Source of the DNA: Diatrype stigma
Lineage: Eukaryota > Ascomycota > Sordariomycetes > Xylariales > Diatrypaceae
Length of the DNA stretch: 64,000 bases
Assembly (NCBI GenBank): GCA_022225965.2
Contig: JAKJXP020000001.1
Location: forward strand, 744,001-808,000
Direction of reading: 5' to 3'
Part shown: one piece after another, positions 24,151 through 35,848 of the stretch
How positions within the stretch are numbered: the first letter of the stretch is position 1
Layout: the number at the start of each line of letters is the position of its first letter
Notes under the pieces: model-generated
What the model was told of the DNA's origin: nothing
The model's input: the letters and a program-made list of their open reading frames with translations, nothing else
Databases searched by the model: none
Position numbers and translations under genes: made by a program

Positions 24151-27041
24151 CTAATCCATTCTACGTTGGCCGCTCGATCCACTCCCACTCGGCCAGCGCG
24201 AATCATGTTGCTGGTGTTGGGCCGCCCCCTCATACACACCCACGCCCTGATGTTGCAGTGCCTCTACATCTACATTCGGCTGATGCCGTCCGCCAGCCGC
24301 CGCCACCCTGCTAGGTATGTCCATACCGCTAATGCCAGCTCGCAACGTTGGTGTCGGAGCTGCTGCTGCTGCCAAGGCACCACCGGCGCGGCGCCTCTCG
24401 CGGCGCCTGCGTCGGACCTCGCGAACCTTCTCGCGAACGGTGAGGATCTCCCCCTCGACGAGGCGCGCGCGCTCGCGACCCCCGCCCAGCTCCTCGAGGG
24501 TCTTGGACTCCCAACGACCACCGCTACGACCACCGCCGTCGCCATCAGGCCGAGGTCGAAACCGCTGCGGGTCGGGCAGGTAGGCCCACGAGCAGACGGC
24601 GCCGAGCAGCAGGACGCACCCGAAGGTGACGAAGACGAGGCCCTGGCGACCGCGGCGCGTCTCGGGGCTCGGGCTCTCGCTGCTGGCCCCATCGTCGCGA
24701 TAGCGAGCGTTGTTGATGCCGTAGACGGCGAGGACGGCGATGAGGCTGCCGACCTTGCCGGCGGCGGCCGAGACGCCGTGGCACGTGGCGCGGTAGCAGG
24801 TGGGGAAGATCTCGGCCGGCAGCAGGAACGTCAGCGTGTTGGCGCCGAAGTTGAAGGCGAAGTGGCAGACGGCCACGAGCGCGACCGTGGCCGGCGCCGC
24901 CCGCGTGTGCGCCCCGCCGTAGTAGACGGCGCCCGCGGCGATGAAGAGCGCCGCCAGCGCCACGAACGAGGCCGTCAGCCACTGCCGCCGCGGCCAGGTC
25001 GGGTGGCGCCCGCTCTCGGACACGAACCAGATGAAGGCCGCGCTGCCGGCGATCGAGCTCGCCGACACGGTGACCAGGTACTGCTGCGCCTGCTCTACGA
25101 GCACCTCCGAGATGGTCTGGCACGGCTTCGTCGCGTCCGTCGCCCAGGCCGGGAGCGCGCCGCCCCGCGCCTGCCACTGCGGCACCGCTGATGTCCCGCC
25201 GCCGTCGGGCAGCGTCGAGTTCCAGCAGGGCAGGCTCGCGTCCAGCGCTACCGCCGGTCTCTTCGCCCATATGTCGGCGAGCGTGCCCCGGTTGTCGAGG
25301 GAGACGCCGTAGAAGCCGACGTCGAGTCTGTTAAGTAGGTAGGCAAATGCATAAGTATGTGTCTATGTAGGTATGTGTGTGGATGACCAAAGTAATTATA
25401 GTACTGTGATTATTTCTTGCTGGAGTGCTACTCACATGAACCAGGTCATCGACGTCCCCAGAAGGTAGAGCCAGTTTTGGTCGCGGATGAAGTAGTTGTA
25501 CAGGTCGTCGCGGCTGAACTGCACGGGCATCGGCTGCGGCGAGATCTGCTGCTGCATCGACGTCATCGGTATAGTGCCATTACCGGGTCCGGGGGAGGAG
25601 GAAGAGCCGAGGTTGATATCAATGGCGGCCGCTACCGGGGCCGGGGCCGGGGTCGCGCCGTAGACCCGCTGGGTGTCGCGCAGCGCGATGCCGGGCTTGT
25701 TCTTGACCTCGAGGCTGTAGAGGCCGCAGTCGTACAGGAAGAAGCGGAAGACGATGGCGAGCAGGGCGGGCACGGCGCCCGAGCCGATGACGATGCGCCA
25801 GATGCCGTCGACGGCGCGGCGGCACTGCGCCTCGTGCAGGTCGTTCAGCCCGCACTGCAGCTCCGCGAGCTGGAACCGGCCCTCCCGGCCCAGCAGCACC
25901 CAAAGCCCCACGAGCTGCGCCAGGGCCTGGCCCACAGGCTGCATCAGGAAGACCGAGGAGAGCATCGTGGCCCGCGACTGCGTGCTGGACCACTCCGAGG
26001 TGATGACCGCGCTTAAGGGGTATTCGGCACCGATCCCTATATAGGCAGGTAGCCTTTTTGTCAGGAAATGGGGAAAATAAAGGGGTAGTCAGCGTCGCAG
26101 TGAGTTTGCAACTTCACTATATATAAAAACAAATGCTAAAGGGGTGAAATTGTCTACGGACCTACTCCCATGACAAAGCGCCACTGCGATGCGTTCGAGG
26201 TTAGCTTTTCCTGTCGCTGATGTCTTCCACCGCCCCCTTTTCCTCCAACACACTGCCTACCTAACCGACTAGTCCAACCGGGATCCGAGGCTTACCCATA
26301 TGAAAGTGCCCAGGAAGGACATATTGTTCTCGAACCCGAAGCTGCTCGTGGCCACGCCTATGGTCGACACGATGACCAGTACCAGCTCCACGCCGTAGAG
26401 ACGGGTGCGTCCATAACGGTCAGCGAGGTAGCCGAACAAGAGCTGGCCGACGACCGAGCCGAGGAGGGTGAAAACGTTGATGAGCAGCCCGGGCCACTTG
26501 TCGTCGGGGAAGTACACGAAGGAGATAGAGGCTAGGATCACATTGGTTGAGAACAAGTTGTACCTGTAATTCACCGCCGCGTGAGCGAGTAGCGAACAAG
26601 CAGCGCCGCTGGTCAGCGAGAGAGGACAGGGCTCTCGAAGCTCGTTAAGAAAACAGCAAAATATGCTCATGGATGTATAAAACTCACGAATCGGTCAAGA
26701 AGCCCGAGGCGGCCACGGCCCAGATTCGGAGGTTCCAGCCGTTGAGATCCAGCTCGCATCGTAACTGGTGGCGGTCCTAGACAGAGATGACTGATTATTA
26801 GTTGGTGCTCCTTGCGGCGATATGATAGGTATGTATCAACACATCCGGGGGGTTGTAAGTATCTTAGCTGTGCCAAGTAGAGAAACAAACCACCCTTGGG
26901 CAGGATAGGGGTTATGTGTGCGCACCAAGATAGACATAGCATATAGCATACCTGAAGGTCCCTAGAGGGGAGGGCAGAGCTGTCAAAGCCAAGATAACCG
27001 CGATTCCTCCTCTTCTCTACAAACACTCCCCCGTCGTCCAT
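24151..27041 (-). CDS. PHO84-like major facilitator phosphate transporter
   Basis: Plasma-membrane H+-coupled phosphate transporter-like protein of the PHS branch of the MFS. Six exons (26952-27041, 26688-26776, 26296-26563, 26162-26183, 25436-26036, 24151-25327) join in phase to give 748 aa. Family sequences appear in order: ASGFLTDSYNLFSTNVIL (TM1), GYLADRYGRTRLYG (MFS motif A), WWRFVMGVGIGAEYPLSAVITSEW across the micro-exon, WRIVIGSGAVPALLA (TM6), TWFILDVGFYGVSLDN, and FNFGANTLTFLLPAEIFPTCYRATCHG with its following AAAGKVG. It is longer than PHO84 (about 590 aa), with a longer central loop and a C-terminal tail of about 130 residues. The tail is rich in Arg (a run after TVREKV), Ala and Gly. 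The loop after TM6 lacks the usual PESPRY-like stretch and reads LYDCGLYSLEVKNKPG. Transport of phosphate is inferred; a related anion or glycerophosphodiester is possible. Confidence 0.88.
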
Positions 27042-29678
27042 AACAACGAACGTATATCGCGGTACCCGGCCCCACGCGCTGGTCAAGGACAATTTCCTTC
27101 CCTCTTCTTCGGCAGCCAGAGATGAAAGAAGCTCGGCTTCGAGGGAAAGAAAAGAATGGTTTAAGAACTAGAGTGGGTCTCTCCTGGTCAGATATCTGCA
27201 TAAAGAGTTCTGTTATAGGTAATTTGGGAGTTGCCGTGAAGTTGCTTCCCGCATGGGATTGCATACATATATTCGAGCAGACCCGTACCTAATCTAAGTA
27301 TTTACTGTAGTCGCATGCAGCCTTGAGTGGTGTTCTGCTCTGCTGGGGTCTTCTACTACCCAACTAGCTAGGGTCACCATGCGGGTGGTACCGAAGCAGT
27401 GTCAAGCTACGACTTGGGGTCCGGGAGCCCTGCGCTTTGTATCGGTATAGATACCTACATATGTAGACCACGAGGCTCTGATCATCTAGACCATCTCTGG
27501 CGTTCACCGGGTCTTGAAGGCGGAGAGGAAGAAAGAATCCGTATAGTCGAGGCTGTTATATCAGATCATCACCGACTATTGTTGCTAGTCGCCCTTCCCC
27601 CCTTTTTGCTGTATCACTCTGCCCCAGACGCTCTCTCAAGTTGACTGACTTTCGCAAGTCCAGGAAACAAGACGGGAGTGCACAATTGACGCCGAAAACT
27701 CAAGTTCCTGGCAAAAGGATACAAATACCCACGCCTACATGGGAACCTAATCTAGGATGCGGGTTGGCTTACATGCCGAAGTAAGCAGCATACGACGTCG
27801 ACACTTGACTACTTTTGGCTGAGGGGTTGGTTATTATATCCTTCGTGATGCGTCCTATACAAATACATACCTGTATGTACTGCGTGACATACCACCCTAT
27901 AATAATAGGTACCTATATATTGCCATGCTGGATACGCAAGGTAACGTAGATCTCTATTTGTCGGCCAGGTATTCACTACGACCGAGTTGCTCTTTTGCTG
28001 TTGTTCATTCATCTACGCCTTCATCCTTGGCCCAGACAGCCAGGGCGGTTAGCTGCTAGCGGGCCACACACGCTTGCTGTGGGCGTTAGCTACAGTAGGC
28101 CGTTTCGTGGTCCATCACCAGGGAGAAGAAACCCGTGCTTGATTTCGGCCTTCTGATTGGGCGTGTCCGGACCTGGTTAGGGACGCAGCAGCAGGGCAGG
28201 CCGGGAGCTGAGTATTGCTTGTTTCTTTCTGTTCCATTCTCAGCCCCTCCAACCGATGGACCGAACGGTGAACGGACATACGGCGCGCAAAAATCCTACG
28301 TTAGCTATGTAGGCGCTGCCGAATCAAGTTCTCCAGTCGTTCCAGCCTGCCTAGGAGGTAACGTGTGAAGATGCGAAGATCTTAGCCATGTGTTTTATGA
28401 TGGATACAAATATGTAACAGGGAAGTCTAGGTAGATATAGCTATAATATGGATATGGATGCTTGTTCGTGTCAGACGCAGATAAACTGTACTCAAGATAT
28501 GGATATGTATATCATATACCCATTCACACCTCCTCCTATACACGAAGCATGCTCCAATGCTACAACAATATACCTGGAGTATTGTTGGTTACAGGTGGTG
28601 GGGTGTGGGGGTTCCCTCTTCCTCATTGGTATTGGCATTCTCACCTACGGTGGTGGTCGTCCAACCACACGCATGCACATCTTAGTTATTAAAAGCCCCC
28701 TCCTTGTTGACAAGGACGCCCGGATCTGGTTCAGGAAGGCTACCCTCACATCATCGCCCATACATGGAAATGCGTACGTAGATGACTAGCTCTGCATATA
28801 AAATACAACCTATACGTAAAAATAGGCATATAAAGTACGTATCTCAGCTATCTACCGACCGACCTACCTACATACTTTACCTACGACCTGTAACGTCAGG
28901 CCTTCATCGAACGGAGTTCACCGGAACGGAACGTTGGCGGCTCCTCGGTCAGACTTTCTTCAACGCCCTCTGAGAACCCCCTTGCTTCTGACGGGAGACA
29001 GCGCCGCATTCTGCTGTGCCGGGTCACAGGGCTCTTGATTTCTCCCAAATCTTCCCGAATTGGATATTTCCCATCCTCCAGACCTTCGAAATACTTTGAT
29101 TGTGCTCCTCTTTGCTTGATTCGCCCACTCAACTATATGTGTGTATGGATAACAGCATAGCAAGGAGCATCAGGGGTACTGCATTTGTTTCTACCTAGCT
29201 AAGAGAAGACCGGCATTGCGTGTGCGTATGTGTGTGTGTGTGTGGACTGGTTGGCTGGCTCCACAATGCTTTGCCCAAGTCATCCGAAGAGTCTAAGAGA
29301 AAAGAAGACTATCCACAGAACCGGCGCGAGGCTGCATCGGTAGGTAGTCTTTCAGCCGTAAAACCTGCCATCTCGGCTTCGGACTGACCGTCTGGCGGAG
29401 CTGTCTTCCGCCCCTGGGATGCCCATCTCCGTCCTTGGCGTAAGAACAGAGAAGAAGAAAAAACCGCAAGAGAATACACACTGCCATCAACCATACTTGC
29501 ACGACTGACGTTGCCGATATAATATTCATCGCAGAGGGGGGAGGAGGGGGGGAGAAGGGCAGGTGATATAAGTTGCCGACTCTTCAGGACCTGCTACACA
29601 GGCAAAGCTTCAGAGCACCGTCGTGGAGTCTCACGATTTCGTGTGAAGCGCGAGACCGAACTCGTTTCAATATCAGCT
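27042..29678. other. 2.6 kb divergent intergenic region
   Basis: Lies between two divergent genes and should hold both promoters. No gene is supported; short frames on both strands have no recognisable product. It contains a short (tg) run at 29229-29243. A search by eye for the phosphate-response core CACGTG near the transporter start found none. Confidence 0.45.
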
Positions 29679-31119
29679 ATGGCCGCGCCATCCTCGTCAT
29701 CCTATTATTCTTCGTCTGCTACTCGGCCGTCGTCGTACACAACACAGTCCCAGACTTTTTCCTCGACCCCAGGAGGCTCCAGCTGGACTCCGGTTTCTAC
29801 AGTCCCCGACTTGACACCCGGCTCCGGGCCCTCGTCAGGCCTGCCGGCGCCCCTGGACCTTGGGCCGCCCGGCTTCCAAGCAACCATGTAACTAACCCCT
29901 TCTCTCGAGCTAGCTAGCATCAATTTCTGACCCGTCTGATCCTAGCACGTTGTTGCAGAATACTATCAACGAGCGGACCATCTTTCTTGGGCCTTGGGAA
30001 GTGGTCGGTAGCGAGCAGCGTCGCGTACTCTGGCAGTGCAGTTACCGGTTGGAACGGCTTGAGCATTTCTGTACGTTAGTTTCCCCCAACAGCCCTCTAT
30101 CCCTTCAATGCCAGCCTCGAATCTCGAGTTTCTGAGACAGCAATCCACCCCAGTGCCTTCACCGACCCCGTCGGACACAATACCGCATACTCTGCATGCG
30201 CGCCACCGGCAGTTCTCCGACCCGTCTCAGCTGGAGCAATACATCACATTTCGTGAGCCCCACAGGGTGCGATATACGAATGAAGACGGCGTGGTGGTGT
30301 TTGACCAGCCCACCGAGGTGAAATATGAGTTCACCACCATCGAGTCATCCTTCCGGTTCCAAGGCGACCTGAGAAGGAAAGACCTCGTAGAATGCTTTGA
30401 CGTGGACGTCGTCTGGACCGACAGCCAGGGCAGGACGGATTCGTTCGGCAGCATCCGAGGTATCGGCACGGTCCAGAGGCTCAAGGTGTGGGCGGACCAG
30501 TACAGCTCGGTACATTCGCTGACCGTGTTTGCGAATCGAGCCGAGGGTCGGTATAGAGAGTATCGAGTAGACCGCTTTGAAGGCGAGCCTAGGGCGCGAG
30601 ACGAGCGGCGGCGTACTCTGCGGCTTGTCGTTCAGGGGCGTCGTCGTGGTAGCACCTCGGGAGGCCGAAGGCTCTCACTCTCCTCAGCTTTCAGGTCTCG
30701 CCAACGCTCGGATGGTGGAGCATCGACCTCACCCGCCTCCAGCGGCGGTATAGGGGCCCTAGACATACGCTACTTGGGCATACAATTTAGCCGGGACGAG
30801 GGTGAGTGTTCTTGAGTCTGCGCCATAGGCTTGTACTGGGAAGAACTACTCTTCTCTTACCTACCTATCTACCTACCTATTTACCATGTGGACCAATCAC
30901 TGATAACTCACACCATAAGATTATCGAAGATTCTTGGACACCTGGATGATGGCGCATAGCTCTGACCGCGAAATCCGGAGCGTGTCTTACCCACACGAGC
31001 GCTTCGAACTCCCCTCGCCGGAGCTGCAACCAGGCGTGTCGTACGAACTCCCGGGCTCCACGATGTACCCTATCGAGATGCAGAGCGTAACCGAAGAAAC
31101 AACAGAGACAGACGAATGA
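29679..31119 (+). CDS. Fungal hypothetical protein, no known domain
   Basis: Function unknown. Proposed exons are 29679-29887, 29946-30074, 30137-30801 and 30920-31119, giving about 400 aa. The first about 65 residues are Ser/Thr/Pro-rich and of low complexity. The core has alternating charged and aromatic residues (INERTIFLGPWEVVGSEQRR, VKYEFTTIESSFRFQGDL, LVECFDVDVVWTDSQGRTD, GIGTVQRLKVWADQYSSVHS), which suggests beta-rich folded sequence. An Arg/Ser-rich linker follows, and then a conserved-looking end (ALDIRYLGIQFSRDEDYRRFLDTW). The exon 3 to 4 join (DE-DYRRF) is convincing. The exon 2 to 3 join is not: donor 30071 with acceptor 30114 (44 nt) also keeps the frame. No signal peptide or membrane span is visible in this frame. 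It resembles proteins usually annotated as hypothetical in sordariomycetes, but that is recollection, not a search result. Confidence 0.65.
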
Positions 31120-32018
31120 ATGGGGTAATTCTCAATGCAAAATTTTGCTTCGGCGATGGATAAATACATTGGCTGATGGGAAAGGGGTAACGAAGCTCTC
31201 GAGCGGCGGTCCAACCTCGTTCCCCGGGCGCGACAACCCGGAAGGCATTATTGGTCTCGGTCACTTGTCTGTACCTTCGACTCCCACTCCGACGACGGAG
31301 GAAGTAGTTCACGGGCAGATGAAGAGTCGATAATCTAACTGTCAAAGTGGCAGGTGAGTAGCTTTTTTAGTTTTGGACCTCTACGGCCAACGTCCCGGGG
31401 ATGGCTATGTCTAGCAGACAGATATCTCACGCAGAACTTCAAATCCCGTATATCTGGTTTAGCCGTTCAACTGATAGTTCCTGATAGCTACTTATATATC
31501 GTTAAACCTGGCCTGAGAATATACATAAGGGGCATTGAGCTTACGGAAGCACCAAAGAAGCCGTGAGGAGCAAAAGGAACAAGCTGAAATCAAGATGTGT
31601 ACCTTTTGGTGGTTATTGATTGGCCTTGACACCTGTCGATTACGAGGAAGAACAAATGGGCATGTGGTGTGTCTGAAGGTACATAGTTACACACCTTCTA
31701 CTTTCCCGGCTTTACACATAGGCATGCAAACTGCTGGGAATAACGTCATTATATGGTCATCATCTCAAGGGGTAGTGGGGCAAACTTCCCACTCTACCAA
31801 CGTCCGTCTCATGGAGAATACACTCACTACACGCGTAAATATGCGATACTGATACGAATTCCCCAGATTCCCAAAATCACACTCAGTGTCCAAGCTGGAG
31901 ATAAATCACTGGTCATACACGATAATTTCAGCGGATTATTTAATTTTTTATCAGGGATTGAGGAGCTAAGTGGACAATATCTAGACCATTTGATGGCACT
32001 TCGCCCAGTGAACGGATT
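31120..32018. other. Intergenic region and acetate kinase leader
   Basis: Holds the 3' end of the hypothetical gene and the promoter and leader of the acetate kinase gene. The 3' half is visibly richer in A/T than the coding sequence that follows. An 89-codon upstream frame (31753-32022) ends inside the acetate kinase start codon; see the findings. Confidence 0.5.
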
Positions 32019-33712
32019 ATGAAGGTCATCCTATCCATCAACGCCGGCTCCAGCTCGGTGAAGATATCCGCCTACACGGCCGAGAGGGGCCAGGAGCCCT
32101 CGCAGCTCGCCGAGGCGCAGCTCAGCGGCCTCACCTCGCCGCCCGTGCGGCTCAAGTACTCGCGGCGCGGCGCGCAGGTGGCGAAGGACCAGGAGGTGCA
32201 GGAGGAGGTGTCGAGCCAGGACGGGGCCTTCGGGGTCCTGCTGAAGACGCTGATCGACGACCGGGATCTGCCGGAGATCGCAGGGAAGCGGGACGTCGCC
32301 ATCGCCTGCCACCGGGTCGTCCACGGCGGGGGGTACGAGACGTCCCAGGTGATCAACCGCGAGACGTACCACCACCTCGAGCGGCTCACCGACCTGGCGC
32401 CGCTGCACAACGCGAGCGCCCTCGAAATCGTCAAGACCTGCCTCGCGGAGCTGCCCGGCGCCGTCAACGTGGCCTGCTTCGACTCGCAGTTCCACGCCAC
32501 CATCCCCGAGCACATTCACACGTACCCCATCAACCCCAAGATCGCCAGCAAGAACCAGCTTCGCAAGTACGGGTTTCACGGGTGAGTCAGTGAATCCTCT
32601 CCAAAAGCCCCGAACCCCTATTCCGACACGGCATAGTTTTTCACCTGCCCATTTCCCTTTCCCCTTCCCTTCTTTTCCTCTTTCCTCCTCAAATACGGGA
32701 CTCGCACTGATCCGAACGCGCGCCGCGGATGGATGTGCAGTATAAGCTACCAGTTCATCACGGACGCAGTCGCGAAATTCCTTGGGAAAGACCCCGCCAA
32801 CCTGAACATCATCGCGCTGCACCTAGGAAGCGGCGCGAGCGCATGCGCCATCCGCAACGGCAAGAGCTGGGACACCTCGATGGGCCTGACGCCCCTGGCT
32901 GGGTTACCGGGCGCAACCCGGAGCGGAAGCGTCGATCCAAGGTAAGTACCTGAGCACGTACCTAGGTACTTAGAAGGCTATTTAGCATCCGGCTTGAACT
33001 TCTTTCTTTCTTTTCTTGGCCCGGCGCGCTCCGGAGCCCAGGGAGACACACAAAAGACGGCATGGAGCGAAGATAGATCATCCAATCACCCATACCTATA
33101 CAACCCGATAAATCACGTGCGCCCCCTTTATTCAAACTCACGCTGACATTTCCACTCCCTCCCCTCCCTATCGGAATCGAATGCAGCCTCGTATTCCACT
33201 ACGCCAGCAGCGACGTAGGCAAGCTCTCGCCCTCGTCGACGCGGGACCTTCACATCTCGCGGGCCGAGGAGATCCTCAACAAGCAGAGCGGCTGGAAGGC
33301 GCTGACGGGGACCACGGACTTCGCGGCCATCGCGTCGGCGGCGGGAGGAGGCGGCGAAGACGAGACCAACAGGAGCAAGCGGCAGCTGGCCTTCGACCTG
33401 TTCGCGGACCGCATCGGCGGCTACGTCGGCTCGTACTACGTGGCGCTGGGCGGGCGGGTCGACGCGCTCGTGTTCGCGGGCGGGATCGGCGAGAAGAGCG
33501 CGAGGCTGCGGCGGAGCGTCGTCGCGCAGGCGGCTTGTCTCGGGTTCGGGATTGACGAAGACGCCGAAGAAGATGCCGAGGATGCCGTCGTGTGGGACGT
33601 CAGCAGCAAGAAGCAAGGCGGCTGCCGGCACAAGACCCTGGTCTGTCGGACCGACGAGCAGTTGCAGATGGCCAGAATGTGCGCCCACGATGATGCCCTG
33701 TGGTCGTCGTAG
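32019..33712 (+). CDS. Acetate kinase
   Basis: Interconverts acetate plus ATP and acetyl phosphate plus ADP. In fungi it is thought to work with phosphoketolase, which makes acetyl phosphate. Exons 32019-32581, 32741-32941 and 33187-33712 join in phase to give 429 aa; bacterial enzymes are about 400. Signatures of the ASKHA-fold acetate kinases are present: INAGSSSVKIS at residues 7-17, HRVVHGGG, FDSQFHATIP, RKYGFHGISYQF across intron 1, LHLGSGASACAI (phosphate-binding loop), DTSMGLTPLAGLPGATRSGSVDP, and FAGGIGEKSARLR (adenosine site). Both joins fall inside conserved motifs and restore them, which supports the model. The start ATG directly precedes the N-terminal phosphate-binding motif, as expected. 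No phosphoketolase gene is in this window. No targeting peptide is apparent, so the enzyme is probably cytosolic. Confidence 0.95.
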
Positions 33713-35848
33713 GTCTGCAGGTAGATACATAGGTAGCCTCCATCTACGAGAGGCTCCTCTCTCCTGCTCCTGCAGACATGGATAGGCACCTACATTCCGT
33801 GCCGTAGCTACTCGTTACTCTGAAAATTCGTTTACTGTGCAAGTTAGCACATCGTGAGAAAACCTATTGTCGAACCTGAAGGTTTGCGACATGATGTATA
33901 CCTATGTAGTTACGTGGCTATTAAATAGGGGCGTATGTACGTATATACGGTACTCCCTTTCCTACTTGCCCAATCAGCTATGATATCGTGAGAATAGGAG
34001 CTTTCTCTCCGCATGTATTTGTATAGATACTATATGTATGTACGTATCTCCTACAACCATGTAGTTATTATAAGCGAGACGCGAGCGGGAGGGTGCAAGT
34101 GCGGTATCGTGGATTTTTCTTTCAGGTGAGCCAGGCGCGGTAGTAGGATCAGCGTGAAATATTTGGACACTATATACGTACTACATACTAGTCGTGTATA
34201 AGAGAAGGATAGACGCCGCAGGAATTTCCTATTTCGTATCGTAAATTTTCGGTTGGACTGACTAGCGAGCCAGCGAGCGGGCGAGCGCGGGAGCGCTGGA
34301 GAACCCCTGGCCGTTATGACGTCGTTGGGTGACGTCGTTTTGTGACGTGCGTGGGTCGGTTGGAGTGAGAGAACTGGCATGGGTGAACCTAGCCTGCTTC
34401 AGGTATATACATCGTCGCAGCATGTACGTACCATACTCTATCATGTACCGGTCGTATAAGTGGGAAATTCCGATGGTTTATGGTTTGCGGAACCTCATAT
34501 ATTCCCTACCTACCTCCCCTCTCTTATCTGTGCTTCTTCTACCTAATCTGCTAATGTACCTCCATATGGAAGTACGCGTGCAGATAGCTATGTATGTGTG
34601 CTTGATATGGATTGATATGGATGGATCTCCCGTGTTCCGTCCGCTCGGCACCCTCGCGTAGAGCGTCTTTTCTTTTTCTCTCCATCTATGGTTCTCTTTC
34701 TAGAAGGGTGGTGGGATCGAAGTGATAGTTAAAGTGCACGCATATGGGAGGGAAAAGGTCCGATTAGACGATATGCTTGCCATGGGATTGGCTTTCCCCT
34801 CCATCAGCGCGGGGTCTGCATGGGCATCTTCGAGAAGATGGGATTCTTCGCGATTCGCATTCCGCCTAATATAAGATCTCTATGGCTTATCTATCTGGTT
34901 TCACATACACGCTTAGATCTCTTGGGGTGGAGGTGCGGACACATGTGACCCCATCCAAGTCAGATGGAAATATAAGGACTTACATATCAAAATATAGATA
35001 TAGGTATAGAGAGAGAATGGGGACGTATATGCCCCTTGTATCGTGATGCCCAATGGCACAGATCCGGTGAGCATGGCTCTCTATACATCTATCCTGTACG
35101 CATAGCTCACATGGAAATGGCTGTATGCTTAGCACACTTCACAGCAGTCACAAGATGCAAGTACGCATGAACCCCAAGACGACAATAGTAGTGTAGTAGA
35201 AGTGATGATATTCTTCTTCGGCCGTTCACTAAATGCTCCTCCACCCCTATTTTTCATCTCAACGCCATCCGCGCCAGGCCCTGAGCGGACCGGTGATATA
35301 TGAACGCCAAACTCCCAGTGATATATATCCAGATAGAACGCCGTCAACCGTCCAGCTCCGCGATTTAAGCAGCTGGTGCTGTACATGAGCCCATACGTCG
35401 GCCAGCTGATGCGGGTATGCAAGAAGAAACCTAACCTTTTGCTGCTAGTTATACAGGATGATGCTATACGCCTTGCCCAAATCCCAAGAAGTAAATATCC
35501 AAGAGCATGGAAGTCATCAGGCCATCCAAAAAGCCACGAGTCATCGTGGGTGCTTCAAACCGAGAAGCACTGCCAAGCGTTGCTTGTTTCGGATTTATAA
35601 TATTTCGCATATTTGATTGAGCAAATAAGGAGTGGGAGAGAATTGAAGACGTAAAAAAAAAGGAGCCAGTTGCGCCGTCGTATATTTTGCGACTGTGGTA
35701 TCATTGACCGCCCATGTAAAAAATGAAAGCCCCAACGCCGCGTGTAGTCATTATGAATTACTTGATTATCTGTCAGCGGACAGGTGGCATGTTGAACGTG
35801 TAATGGAATCTCCCATGCTGGTCGACTCGTATTAACAGGCCCTGTCAG
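33713..35848. other. Intergenic region between convergent genes
   Basis: Contains the 3' ends of the acetate kinase and FlbC-like genes. No supported gene, RNA or large repeat. Short frames on either strand lack any recognisable motif. Confidence 0.5.

Noticed and set aside
24073..25191. 372-codon plus-strand frame opposite the phosphate transporter
   Set aside because: Same cause: high GC3 on the true strand keeps the opposite frame open. The sequence is low complexity with no family resemblance.
29573..29917. 114-codon frame with a hydrophobic segment overlapping the first exon of the hypothetical protein
   Set aside because: It has only a TTG start and no in-frame ATG, and it stops where the other frame splices into conserved sequence.
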